From positions 1 to 64,000 of the forward strand of contig MTEI01000014.1 of the NCBI GenBank assembly GCA_002083775.1: a DNA stretch of 64,000 nucleotides, written 5' to 3'. The stretch is from Rhodoferax ferrireducens. Lineage in GTDB: Bacteria; Pseudomonadota; Gammaproteobacteria; Burkholderiales; Burkholderiaceae_C. The position numbers were made by a program, and so were the translations under genes. This document shows positions 7,299 through 15,857 of this stretch, one piece after another. Under the pieces are notes generated by a model. It did no database searches. It was not told the DNA's origin and was given only the letters and a program-made list of their open reading frames with translations. Position 1 is the first letter of the stretch, and every line of letters starts with the position of its first letter.

Positions 7299-8488
7299 CC
7301 ATGCAATTTCTGGTCAAAACACTGAAGGCGGACACTGGTATCGGCACCACGATGCTGGAGGCCGCCAACGCAGCTGAAGCTGAAGCCCAGGTCAAGGCGC
7401 TAGGCCATGCCGTGCTTTCTGTTGCACCTGCGCCGATGCTCAACCGCATGCGGGCCTCGGGCTCTTCGCGGTTCCCGCTGCTGCTTTTCAGTCAGGAGCT
7501 GCTGTCTTTGCTGGATTCTGGCATCACCATTGTTGAGGCTGTTGAAACCCTGGCCGAAAAAGAGAACCGCCCTGCTGTGCGGGTGGTGCTGACGAGTATC
7601 GTGGCTGGTTTACGCCAGGGTTTGCCGTTTTCAGCCACGCTGGAGGGGGCACCAAGGGCCTTTCCAGCGCTTTATGTGGCCACGGTGCGCGCCAGCGAGC
7701 GCACCAGTGGCCTTGGCGAAGCGCTTGGCCGCTACATCGCCTACGCCACACAACTCGAAACACTGCGCGGGCGGCTTGTCAGCGCAGCGATCTATCCGGT
7801 TTTGCTGGTTGCCGTGAGCGCCCTGGTGATTCTGTTTCTGATGGGCTATGTGGTCCCCCGCTTTTCCCATATTTATGAAGATATGGGCGGCAACCTGCCG
7901 TTTCTCTCGCGCCTGCTCCTGAGCTGGGGCCTGGCGGTAGAGCAGTACTGGTCGGTGTTCATTGGCGTTGGTGCCGCACTGGTGGTGGGTGCGGCGAACG
8001 GCGGCGGACGTATGGTGCTGCAGCGGCTTTTGCAATTGTTGTGGCGCATTCCGGCGGTGGGGGAGCGCATGCGTGTGTTTCAACTGGCCCGGCTTTACCG
8101 CACCTTGGGCATGCTGCTTCGCGGTGGCATTGCCATTGTGCCGGCTCTGGAAATGGTGGCGGGTTTGCTGTCTGTCGCCCTGCAGGCGCGCCTGCTCAGT
8201 GCCACGCAGAGCATTCGCCAGGGCAACACCATCTCACTGGCCTTCGAGGCCAACGGCCTGACCACTGCGGTGGCCCTGCGCATGCTGCGGGTGGGCGAGC
8301 GTGCAGGCAACATGGGCGAGATGATGGAGCGGGTCGCGGCCTTTCACGACGAAGAGATGGCGCGCTGGGCAGAATGGGCAACACGTCTGTTGGGGCCGGT
8401 GCTGATGCTGCTGATGGGGCTGGTGATTGGCGCTGTGGTGATCCTCATGTACCTGCCGATTTTTCAACTGGCGGACAGCATCCAATGA
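7295..8488 (+). CDS. gspF: Type II secretion/type IV pilus inner-membrane platform protein GspF
   Basis: A polytopic inner-membrane protein of 397 residues with the two repeated GspF domains. Membrane segments are visible at LVSAAIYPVLLVAVSALVIL, at the region after the first domain, and at the C-terminus (LLGPVLMLLMGLVIGAVVIL). Conserved F-domain features include LLSLLDSGITIVEAVETLAE and LGMLLRGGIAIVPALEM. It anchors the ATPase and the assembling pseudopilus. GTG 7295 overlaps the gspG TGA, matching the coupled starts used throughout this operon; ATG 7301 is an alternative two codons later. Confidence 0.92.
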   Translation: MTMQFLVKTLKADTGIGTTMLEAANAAEAEAQVKALGHAVLSVAPAPMLNRMRASGSSRFPLLLFSQELLSLLDSGITIVEAVETLAEKENRPAVRVVLTSIVAGLRQGLPFSATLEGAPRAFPALYVATVRASERTSGLGEALGRYIAYATQLETLRGRLVSAAIYPVLLVAVSALVILFLMGYVVPRFSHIYEDMGGNLPFLSRLLLSWGLAVEQYWSVFIGVGAALVVGAANGGGRMVLQRLLQLLWRIPAVGERMRVFQLARLYRTLGMLLRGGIAIVPALEMVAGLLSVALQARLLSATQSIRQGNTISLAFEANGLTTAVALRMLRVGERAGNMGEMMERVAAFHDEEMARWAEWATRLLGPVLMLLMGLVIGAVVILMYLPIFQLADSIQ

Positions 8489-10167
8489 ACAGCCCGCGCG
8501 ACCTGGGGCTTGTCAACGCAGCGTTTTCCGCTGCGGAAATTGACGCTGCCCGCACCCTTGCCAAAGTGCGGGGTTGCCGCCTGATTGAGGCACTGGATGA
8601 AACAGCGGCTTCGTCTGCCACCCTCTTCGTGGCACGGCTCTCCGCCACCGTGCGTTTGAGCCCTGCCAGCCTGAGCGACATGCAGGCCTTGAAACCGGCC
8701 TTTGATCTGCTGCCCTACGGTGAAGCCTTGCAACGGGAATGTCTGTTGTTTCGTGATGCCGCGGAAGATCTCTTGCTGGTGATTGCCGACCCCTTCAGCA
8801 TGGGTTTACGGGAGTGGGCCGAAGAGCGCGTGCACGCCCGCCTGGATATTCGGCTGGCCCACCGTGGCGACATAGCGGCCTATCTGGCCCGTCACGAGGA
8901 GACCTTGCGGGCCATGGACGGCATTGTGTCCATGGAACAGTCGGCCCCGCAGCGTGGCGGGGCTGAAGATATTTCCCTCAGGAGTATCAGCGAAGACGCC
9001 AGCCCGGTGGTCCGGTTGGTCAACTCCACGCTGTATGACGCACTCAAGGCAGGGGCCAGCGACATTCACCTTGAAACAGCGCCCGGCGGCATCTTCATCA
9101 AATACCGCATCGACGGCGTTTTAAGCAGTGTCGGTGGCATCCAAGGCACGGAAAATGCCGAGCAGGTGATCTCGCGCATCAAAGTGATGGCCGAGCTCGA
9201 CATTGCCGAGCGACGGGTACCGCAGGACGGGCGTTTCAAGGTTGCTGCCAGCGGGCGCGAGATCGACATCCGTGTTTCCATCATGCCCAGCATCCATGGT
9301 GAAGACGCCGTGCTGCGGATTCTTGACAAGCAAAGCCTGTCAGACAAAGTGGTTGGTTTGCGCCTGGAGGTGCTCGGCTTCAACGCTGCAACGCTGGCCG
9401 CCCTGCACCGGCTCTCCAACGAACCCTACGGCATGCTGCTGGCCACCGGCCCAACCGGCAGCGGCAAGACGACAACGCTTTACGCCGCCATCAACGAGAT
9501 CAACCACGGTCATGACAAGATCATCACCATTGAAGATCCGGTTGAATACCAGTTGCCAGGGGTGCTGCAGATTCCGGTGAATGAGAAAAAAGGCCTGACC
9601 TTTGCGCGCGGCTTGCGCTCCATCCTGCGGCACGACCCCGACAAGATCATGGTGGGCGAAATCCGCGACGGCGAGACCGCCCAGATTGCCGTGCAAGCGG
9701 CGCTCACGGGCCACTTGGTGCTCACCACAGTGCACGCCAACAATGTGTTTGACGTGCTGGGCCGTTTCACGCACATGGGGGTTGATCCCTACAGCCTGGT
9801 GGCAGCGCTCAATGGCGTTGTGGCGCAGCGCCTGGTGCGCATCAATTGTCTTGACTGTGTGGAAGACGTCACGCCGGATGCTGCCTTGCTGGCCAGCTCT
9901 GGCATCGTGGACGTGGCTGGCTTTCGTTTTCGTGCGGGTCAGGGTTGTGCCCAATGCCGTGGCACTGGCTTCAAGGGACGCAAGGCGGTGGCAGAGGTTT
10001 TGATTCTGGACGACGAGTTGCGTGAAATGATTGTGACCCGCGAACCGGTACGGCGCATCAAGGAAGCGGCTTGCCGCAAGGGCACACGTTTGATGCGCGA
10101 TGTCGGGCTGGACCTGGTGCGCCTTGGAGAAACCAGCCTGCAGGAGTTGAATCGTGTGGTCACCTAG
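8485..10167 (+). CDS. gspE: Type II secretion ATPase GspE
   Basis: The cytoplasmic motor ATPase, 560 residues, ATG 8485 overlapping the gspF stop (ATGA). Visible motifs are the Walker A ATGPTGSGKTTTLYAA, the Asp box IITIEDPVEYQL, the Walker B region IMVGEIRDGETAQIA and the His box LTTVHANN. A zinc-binding tetracysteine is present (NCLDC about 30 residues before CAQCRGTGF). The N-terminal 180 residues are the less conserved GspE/PilB N-domain. It powers pseudopilus assembly on the GspF platform. Confidence 0.94.
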   Translation: MNSPRDLGLVNAAFSAAEIDAARTLAKVRGCRLIEALDETAASSATLFVARLSATVRLSPASLSDMQALKPAFDLLPYGEALQRECLLFRDAAEDLLLVIADPFSMGLREWAEERVHARLDIRLAHRGDIAAYLARHEETLRAMDGIVSMEQSAPQRGGAEDISLRSISEDASPVVRLVNSTLYDALKAGASDIHLETAPGGIFIKYRIDGVLSSVGGIQGTENAEQVISRIKVMAELDIAERRVPQDGRFKVAASGREIDIRVSIMPSIHGEDAVLRILDKQSLSDKVVGLRLEVLGFNAATLAALHRLSNEPYGMLLATGPTGSGKTTTLYAAINEINHGHDKIITIEDPVEYQLPGVLQIPVNEKKGLTFARGLRSILRHDPDKIMVGEIRDGETAQIAVQAALTGHLVLTTVHANNVFDVLGRFTHMGVDPYSLVAALNGVVAQRLVRINCLDCVEDVTPDAALLASSGIVDVAGFRFRAGQGCAQCRGTGFKGRKAVAEVLILDDELREMIVTREPVRRIKEAACRKGTRLMRDVGLDLVRLGETSLQELNRVVT

Positions 10168-10963
10168 CGCTCAAACCTGGCATGTGGCCCTGTCGCCGCA
10201 GCGCCTGGTGCTGGCCAAACCCGCTGCGTTTTGGCCGGGTAAACGTGCTGACTACCACAGCATGGACTGCCTGCCAGGGGTGCAGGCCCAGCCTTGGCAG
10301 CCAGCGGTGGCCGCCTTGGCCACTTGGCTTGACACCCAAGCTGGCGCAAAACCTACCCTGCGTGTGGTGCTGTCGGGGCGTTTTGTAAGGTGGCAATTGC
10401 TGCCCTGGCGGCCAGAAATCACCCAGCCCGACGAACTGGCCGCCTACGCAACATGGCGCTTTCGCGAGACCTTCGGCCATGGTGCTGAAGACTGGCAGGT
10501 GCTGCATTCACCGCAGCCACCTGGCAAGGCGGTGTTGGCCTGTGCGGTGGATGCGGCCCTGTTGGCCGCCCTGCGTGCCGCTTGCCAGAGCGCTGGTGCG
10601 CGCCTGGCTGCCGTGTCACCGTATTTCGCCTGTGCCTTTGACCGCTGGCGTCACGTGGTGGGCAAAAAAACAGCCTGGTTTGGGCTGATCGAGTCCGAAA
10701 CAGTGTCGCTGGGTCTGCTGCGTGACGGCAACTGGGTAGGCCTGCGAACCCAGCGCGTCAACGCCCATTGGCGCGACGCGTTGCCCGGCCTGATGGCGCA
10801 AATCAGTATTTCAGCCGGCGTGGCAGACGCCGCTCTGCCGCTCTACCTGGCTGGTGACGGCGAGCCGCCCGCGCCCGCTGCGGGCCTGACCTTTACCTGG
10901 CTGCAGCCCAAAGCGCAGGCGCAGCGCGCCCTGCCTGGCGGGCGTATGGCCTTGGGATTTTGA
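10154..10963 (+). CDS. PilM/GspL-like cytoplasmic assembly protein
   Basis: A 269-residue protein without membrane segments, placed where PilM (or the cytoplasmic half of GspL) is expected: after the ATPase and before PilN/PilO-like genes. It has a weak actin-like layout (ending with PLYLAGDGEPPAP and a Thr/Trp-rich strand) but no clear nucleotide-binding motif, so the assignment is mostly positional. GTG 10154 overlaps the gspE end by 14 bp. In true T2SS the PilM- and PilN-like parts are fused as GspL; here they are separate as in type IV pili. Confidence 0.6.
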   Translation: MWSPSAQTWHVALSPQRLVLAKPAAFWPGKRADYHSMDCLPGVQAQPWQPAVAALATWLDTQAGAKPTLRVVLSGRFVRWQLLPWRPEITQPDELAAYATWRFRETFGHGAEDWQVLHSPQPPGKAVLACAVDAALLAALRAACQSAGARLAAVSPYFACAFDRWRHVVGKKTAWFGLIESETVSLGLLRDGNWVGLRTQRVNAHWRDALPGLMAQISISAGVADAALPLYLAGDGEPPAPAAGLTFTWLQPKAQAQRALPGGRMALGF

Positions 10964-10968
10964 GACCT

Positions 10969-11493
10969 ATGAACCCTTTAGACATCAATTTTGTCAAGCG
11001 CCGCCGCCTGGCGTCGTCGCTGGGCTGGCTGTTGCTGGCCGCAGGCTTGGTGGCAGCGGGTACCGTCTCGGGCGACTACCTCGCTGCCCGCGACGAACTC
11101 GGTCGGGTTGAGATGAAACAGGCGCGTTCGCTCAAATCCACCGCCAGCCCGGCGCGCCGCGCCCTTGCAGAGCCCGTGGTGGGTGAGGACAGGCTGGCTG
11201 TGGAGCGGGTCGTGTCGCAGCTGCAATTACCCTGGGACACGATCCTGAGCGAGATCGAGACCCGTACCGGCCCCAAGGTGGCGCTGCTCGACATCGAAGC
11301 CCAGGGGCAGACGCGCACGCTGCGCCTGACGGGCGAGGCCAAATCAATGTCTGATGTGGTGGCCTACCTGGGCCGCCTGCGTCAATCCCGGTATGTGGCT
11401 GCAGCCGACCTCTCGCACCATGAAGAAAAGCAGTCGGGCGCGGTGCCGGTGATCCGCTTTTCGCTTGATGCCACCTGGAAAGTGCCATCGTGA
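10969..11493 (+). CDS. PilN-like inner-membrane assembly protein
   Basis: A 174-residue bitopic protein: a short cytoplasmic N-terminus with the PilN-type motif NPLDINFVKRRR, one membrane segment (about 16-36), a coiled region and a small periplasmic ferredoxin-like domain. The NPLDINF stretch resembles the PilN segment (usually INLLPWR or similar) that binds PilM. ATG 10969 is 5 bp after the PilM-like stop. Role by family: linking the cytoplasmic platform to PilO-like and secretin-associated parts. Confidence 0.65.
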   Translation: MNPLDINFVKRRRLASSLGWLLLAAGLVAAGTVSGDYLAARDELGRVEMKQARSLKSTASPARRALAEPVVGEDRLAVERVVSQLQLPWDTILSEIETRTGPKVALLDIEAQGQTRTLRLTGEAKSMSDVVAYLGRLRQSRYVAAADLSHHEEKQSGAVPVIRFSLDATWKVPS

Positions 11494-12032
11494 CGCCACA
11501 ACACATGGTTGCATGGCTGCGATATCAGCTGCACCGTCATGGGTGGCCGGCTGTGGTGGGCCTGGTGCTGATCATTGGCGCGGTTGGTCTGCAGTTTGCA
11601 GGTGTAGAGCAGGCACGCACCCGCGTGGCAGAGCTGCGCGCTGAAGCGGTGGCACAGCGCCAGCGCCAGGCGCAGCAACCAGACCCTGGCGAAACCGCAG
11701 ACAAACGCCTTGCCGCGTTTTATGACAGCCTGCCCAACGCAGATGGCGCCCTGGAGGCCATTGAGACCATTCACCGCAGCGCCGGGGAAAACGGCGTCAA
11801 GCTCGCCACAGGTGAATACCGCCTGGTGCGCCAGGGCAGCACCAAGCTGCAGCGCTATCAGATCAACCTGCCAGCGCGCGCCAGCTACCCCCATCTGCGG
11901 GCCTGGCTTGCCGACGTGATGAACGCCGTGCCGACCGCAGCCCTGAGCGACATCAGTTTCCAGCGCGAAGACATCGGCAGTGACACGGTTGAGGCCAGCG
12001 TGCGGCTGACACTGTTCCTGAGGGCACCCTGA
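11490..12032 (+). CDS. PilO/GspM-like inner-membrane assembly protein
   Basis: A 180-residue bitopic protein: a cytoplasmic stub, one membrane segment (GWPAVVGLVLIIGAVGLQF), a coiled coil (VEQARTRVAELRAEAVAQR) and a periplasmic domain, the usual PilO/GspM arrangement. GTG 11490 overlaps the previous stop (GTGA). Position between PilN-like and PilP-like genes supports the call. It is expected to dimerise with the PilN-like protein in the periplasm. Confidence 0.65.
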   Translation: MTPQHMVAWLRYQLHRHGWPAVVGLVLIIGAVGLQFAGVEQARTRVAELRAEAVAQRQRQAQQPDPGETADKRLAAFYDSLPNADGALEAIETIHRSAGENGVKLATGEYRLVRQGSTKLQRYQINLPARASYPHLRAWLADVMNAVPTAALSDISFQREDIGSDTVEASVRLTLFLRAP

Positions 12033-12512
12033 ATGTTGCCAACGCGCCAGATCCTGCTTGCCTTGGCCTTGGTCACCACCATCGCCGCGTCTTTTGTTGA
12101 TTTTTCAGAGCCACAAGAGCTACCCGAGCCGCAGGCCCAAGCCAAGTCAGTTGTGGCAGTCAAGGCGTCTGAACCACAGCCACCAGCGCAAACCGCTTCG
12201 GCACCGCTGCGCGAGCGTTTTGCCGCGCAGGCGCTCAACGTGTTTGAACCACGCTCCTGGCAGCCGCCACCGCCGCCACCGCCCAAGGCACAAGCCCCCA
12301 GCGCGCCAACCCTGCCGTTTCGCTACCTTGGCAAGGTGCAAAACGGTGACCAGATCATGGTCTTTTTGGACCAGAGCGCCCGCACCCACCTGGTGAAAAA
12401 GGGTGACACCCTGGCGGGCTACAAGGTGGAAGACATCACGATGGCAAACATGACGTTTGTCTACCTGCCGCTCAATGAAAAACAAAGCCTGACATTTGGA
12501 AGCGCAAATTGA
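12033..12512 (+). CDS. PilP/GspC-like linker protein to the secretin
   Basis: A 159-residue protein with an N-terminal membrane anchor (ILLALALVTTIAASF), a long Pro/Ala/Gln-rich periplasmic linker with seven consecutive prolines near residue 87, and a small beta domain. That domain (FRYLGKVQNGDQIMVFLDQ, then VKKGDTLAGYKVEDI) resembles the HR domain of GspC and PilP, which contacts secretin N0. Its ATG directly follows the previous stop. Some databases call such proteins secretion system X components; that name is from memory. Confidence 0.65.
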   Translation: MLPTRQILLALALVTTIAASFVDFSEPQELPEPQAQAKSVVAVKASEPQPPAQTASAPLRERFAAQALNVFEPRSWQPPPPPPPKAQAPSAPTLPFRYLGKVQNGDQIMVFLDQSARTHLVKKGDTLAGYKVEDITMANMTFVYLPLNEKQSLTFGSAN

Positions 12513-14545
12513 ACCTCGACAAATCTCCCGTCCGTCTGGCCGCTTTGGTGGCCGTGATTCTCCTGTTTGGCTGTGCTGCCAACCCGGCGCTCAAGGAAAG
12601 TCGCCAGCTGCTGGCTGAGGGCCGCCTGGACGACAGCGTGCTGCATCTGGAAAAGGCCATGCGTGAGTCCCCGGACGACCGTGAACTGCGGGCCCAGTAT
12701 TTCCGCCAGCGAGACCTGGCCGTGGGGCAGCTGTTGCAGTCGGCCGATGCAGAACTGGCCGCGCGCAACACCGATGCCGCAGAAGCCATCTACCGCCGCG
12801 CGCAAAAGCTCGACAGTTACAGCCCCAGCGTGCGCGATGGCCTGGCCGCCATGGCCACCCGGCAGCGCCACGAGACCTTGGTGTTTGATGCCAAAGCCCT
12901 GCACGCCAAAGGCGAAGACGCCGCAGCTGAGCGCCTTTTGCGCACCGTGCTGGCCGAAAGCCCTGCACATGCCGAGGCGCGCCGGCTGGTCCAGACACTG
13001 CGTGACAAACAGTCGCGCCCCGACCCGGCCGAGCAAACGCTGGCGGCCAGCTTCAACAAGCCCATCACGCTGGAATTTCGCGACACACCGCTGAAAACTG
13101 TCTTTGAGGTCATGGCGCGCAGCTCCGGGCTGAATTTTGTCTTTGACAAAGATGTCAGGTCTGACACCAAGGTCACCATCTTTGTGCGCAACACCGGCAT
13201 GGACGACGTCATGAAGCTGATTCTGACCACCCAACAGCTGCAGCGGAAATTGCTCAACGAAAACTCGGTGCTGATCTACCCCAACACCCCAGCCAAGGCC
13301 AAGGACTATCAGGACCTGGTCACCAGAAGCTTCTATCTGGCCAATGCAGACGCCAAACAGGCGCAGGCCCTGGTCCGCACGCTGGTCAAGACCAAAGACC
13401 TGTTTGTTGACGAAAAGCTCAATTTGCTGGTGATCAAAGACACACCGGCAGCCGTGCGCCTGGCCGAACAGCTGCTGGAATCGCTCGACATGGCCGAGCC
13501 CGAGGTGATGCTCGACGTGGAAGTGCTGGAAATGACCCGCAGCAAGCTGCAAGAGCTGGGCCTGCGCTTTCCGGACCAGATTGGTTACGGCCTGCTGCAG
13601 CCCAGCACCAATTCGACCATTGTCAACAACGGTGTCACCGAGACCAACACCAACCTTGGCGGTGCCCTGGCTGCCGGTTATGTGGATCTGCGCAACACCG
13701 GTGGGCTGACCTCGTTTGTCTCCAACCCGGCGCTGATGCTCAACCTCAAGAGCCAGGCGGGCGACGGCAACATGCTGGCCAACCCGCGCATCCGCGTCAA
13801 AAACCGCGAAAAAGCCAAGATCCACATTGGTGACAAGCTGCCGGTGTTCACCACCACCTCTACGGCCAACGTGGGCGTGGCGTCTTCGGTGTCGTATCTG
13901 GATGTGGGCCTGAAGCTCGACGTGGAACCCAACGTCTATCTGGACGACGAGGTGTCCATCAAGGTGGGGCTTGAGGTGAGCAGCATCGTCAAGGAGGTGG
14001 CTGGCCCGGCGGGCTCGCTGGCCTACCAGGTGGGCACCCGCAGTGCCTCCACCGTGCTGCGCCTCAAAAACGGCGAAACCCAGGTGCTGGCCGGCCTGAT
14101 TAGTGACGAAGAGCGCAGCAGCGCCAACCGGCTGCCGGGCCTGGGTGAGATCCCGGTGCTAGGGCGCCTTTTTTCAAGCCAGCGCGACAACAGCAGCAAG
14201 ACCGAAATTGTGTTGCTGATCACCCCGCGCATTGTGCGTAACCTGCAGCGGCCCCAGGGCATCGCAGCCAACCAGCCCGCGGGGTCTGAGTCAAGCGTGG
14301 GCGCGCCGCTGTTGCAGGTGAACAAGGTGGCACCGCGCAGCTTGTCGCTCTCGTCCAAGCCAGTCGGTGGCCCCCGTTCGGCCCCCGAGCCCAGCCCGCC
14401 ACAGCCCGAAGAGGCAGCGTCAGAACCCGTAGCGGTGCCAGCAGCCGACCCAGCCACTGCAGCCCCCGCCAATGCCGCCCCCGCGCCGGCCATGTCGCCG
14501 CCAGATGCACCGGCCACGGGTCAGCCTGGGAGCCAACCCCAATGA
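12509..14545 (+). CDS. gspD: Secretin GspD-like outer-membrane channel (lipoprotein)
   Basis: A 678-residue secretin. A lipobox (LLFGCAAN) suggests a self-lipidated protein. TPR-like helical repeats follow (about 30-170), then an STN/N0 domain (ITLEFRDTPLKTVFEVMARS), an N1 domain (VTRSFYLANADAKQAQALV) and the secretin core. The core has LPVFTTTSTANVGVASSV, YLDVGLKLDVEPNVYL and VLAGLISDEE, then RLPGLGEIPVLGRLFS and KTEIVLLITPRIVR. The last 90 residues are Ala/Pro-rich. The start is TTG 12509, overlapping the previous TGA. The TPR front end is not typical of classical GspD. Confidence 0.9.
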   Translation: MNLDKSPVRLAALVAVILLFGCAANPALKESRQLLAEGRLDDSVLHLEKAMRESPDDRELRAQYFRQRDLAVGQLLQSADAELAARNTDAAEAIYRRAQKLDSYSPSVRDGLAAMATRQRHETLVFDAKALHAKGEDAAAERLLRTVLAESPAHAEARRLVQTLRDKQSRPDPAEQTLAASFNKPITLEFRDTPLKTVFEVMARSSGLNFVFDKDVRSDTKVTIFVRNTGMDDVMKLILTTQQLQRKLLNENSVLIYPNTPAKAKDYQDLVTRSFYLANADAKQAQALVRTLVKTKDLFVDEKLNLLVIKDTPAAVRLAEQLLESLDMAEPEVMLDVEVLEMTRSKLQELGLRFPDQIGYGLLQPSTNSTIVNNGVTETNTNLGGALAAGYVDLRNTGGLTSFVSNPALMLNLKSQAGDGNMLANPRIRVKNREKAKIHIGDKLPVFTTTSTANVGVASSVSYLDVGLKLDVEPNVYLDDEVSIKVGLEVSSIVKEVAGPAGSLAYQVGTRSASTVLRLKNGETQVLAGLISDEERSSANRLPGLGEIPVLGRLFSSQRDNSSKTEIVLLITPRIVRNLQRPQGIAANQPAGSESSVGAPLLQVNKVAPRSLSLSSKPVGGPRSAPEPSPPQPEEAASEPVAVPAADPATAAPANAAPAPAMSPPDAPATGQPGSQPQ

Positions 14546-15018
14546 AACGCAGGTCAGCCGGCTTCACGCTCATTGAGCTAGTGGTCACCATGGCCATCGT
14601 CGGCATCCTGGCCTCGGTGGCCGTGCCGCTGGGTGAGCTGAGCGTTCAGCGGGCAAAAGAGCAGGAGCTGCGCAGCGCGCTGCGGCATATCCGCGAAGCG
14701 CTTGACAGCTACAAACGCGCGGTGGAAGAGGGGCGCGTGCTGCGCCGTGCCGACGGCTCTGGCTACCCGCCCTCGCTGGAGGTTTTGACCAATGGCGCAG
14801 ACGACGCCAAAACACCCGTGCAGGCCAAGATCTATTTCCTGCGCCGCCTGCCGCGTGACCCGTTTTACCCGGACCCCGGCGTGGCCGCTGCCGACACCTG
14901 GGGCAAGCGTGCGTATGCCAGCCCGCCCGATGCACCGTCTGAGGGCAATGATGTGTTTGATGTTTACTCGCTTTCTGAGCGGGTTGGCCTCAACGGTATT
15001 GCCTACCGGGAATGGTGA
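14542..15018 (+). CDS. Pseudopilin (GspG/PulG-like)
   Basis: A 158-residue pseudopilin with the cleavage motif G-FTLIELVVTMAIVGILASVA at residues 7-27 (Glu at +5) and a GspG-like body (EALDSYKRAVEEGRV, then IYFLRRLPRDPFYPD). Its ATG overlaps the secretin stop by 4 bp. It is the second of four pseudopilin genes in this operon and is probably a minor component, since GspG at the operon start carries the full major-pseudopilin signature. Confidence 0.88.
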   Translation: MKRRSAGFTLIELVVTMAIVGILASVAVPLGELSVQRAKEQELRSALRHIREALDSYKRAVEEGRVLRRADGSGYPPSLEVLTNGADDAKTPVQAKIYFLRRLPRDPFYPDPGVAAADTWGKRAYASPPDAPSEGNDVFDVYSLSERVGLNGIAYREW

Positions 15019-15019
15019 C

Positions 15020-15379
15020 ATGCGGGCCCGCGGCTTTACCCTGATAGAACTGATGGTGGTCATGGCCATCATCGCCACGCTGCTGAGCATCGTCACGCCG
15101 CGCTACTTTGCGCATCTGGACCGCGCCCGTGAGGCCGCCCTGCGTGAAACCCTGTCGGTGGTGCGTGACTCCATCGACAAGTTTCACGCCGATACCGGCC
15201 GCTACCCGGCCGAGCTTGGTGAGCTGGTCAGCAAGCGCTACCTGCGCAAGCTGCCGGTAGACCCGGTGAGTGAAAGCAGCGACACCTGGGTCATCGTGCC
15301 TGCCCCGGGCGAGGTTTCTGGCGTGTCAGACATCCAGAGTGGCGCGGGTGGTGAGGAGATGCCTTATGCGCAGTGGTAG
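15020..15379 (+). CDS. Pseudopilin (GspG/PulG-like)
   Basis: A 119-residue pseudopilin. The ATG at 15020 lies 1 bp after the previous stop, and the mature start is G-FTLIELMVVMAIIATLLSIV with Glu at +5. The body has the pseudopilin pattern FHADTGRYPAELGELVSKRY followed by LRKLPVDPVSE. It is one of three tandem pseudopilin genes after the secretin; which pseudopilus position it fills cannot be told. Confidence 0.88.
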   Translation: MRARGFTLIELMVVMAIIATLLSIVTPRYFAHLDRAREAALRETLSVVRDSIDKFHADTGRYPAELGELVSKRYLRKLPVDPVSESSDTWVIVPAPGEVSGVSDIQSGAGGEEMPYAQW

Positions 15380-15857
15380 CCGCTGCCTCCCCCCGCCCGG
15401 TCGCCAGCGCGGCTTTGGCTACATGCTGGTGCTGTTTGCGCTGGCCGCCATGGGGCTCACGCTGGCCGGTGCTGGGCAAGTCTGGCACACCACAGCGCAG
15501 CGCGACAAAGAGCTGGAGCTGCTGTTTATAGGCAACCAGTTCCGCCAGGCCATCGGCGCCTACTACACGCTCACCCCCGGTGAGGTCAAGCAATACCCCG
15601 CCACCCTGCAAGAGCTGCTGGAAGACAAGCGCTTTCCCTACCCGCGCCGCCACCTGCGCCAGCTCTACCGCGACCCCATGACCGGCAGCACGCAGTGGGG
15701 CCTGGTCAAGGTGGGTGATCGCATCATGGGTGTGCACAGCCTCAGTGAGGCGCCCGCTTTCAAAACCGATTTTCAGGGGCGTGATGCCGCTTTTGCCGGC
15801 ACCACCCATTATGGTCAGTGGGTCTTTGGCCCGGCAATGAGCGAGGTACTGCCATGA
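15366..15857 (+). CDS. Atypical pseudopilin lacking Glu+5 (possible tip component)
   Basis: A 163-residue protein whose ATG (15366) lies 14 bp inside the previous gene. The N-terminus RQRG-FGYMLVLFALAAMGLTLAG is a prepilin-type helix, but the residue at +5 is Leu instead of Glu. Loss of Glu+5 is known for GspK, the pseudopilus tip. The rest (FIGNQFRQAIGAYYTLTPG, then LLEDKRFPYPRRHLRQLYRDP) keeps a pseudopilin-like pattern. It is shorter than classical GspK, so calling it a tip protein is inference. Confidence 0.75.
   Translation: MRSGSRCLPPPGRQRGFGYMLVLFALAAMGLTLAGAGQVWHTTAQRDKELELLFIGNQFRQAIGAYYTLTPGEVKQYPATLQELLEDKRFPYPRRHLRQLYRDPMTGSTQWGLVKVGDRIMGVHSLSEAPAFKTDFQGRDAAFAGTTHYGQWVFGPAMSEVLP

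Noticed and set aside
12461..13825. Long open frame (454 codons) on the minus strand opposite the secretin gene
   Set aside because: It mirrors the codon bias of gspD on the other strand, has His/Gln/Gly-rich composition and no family motif.
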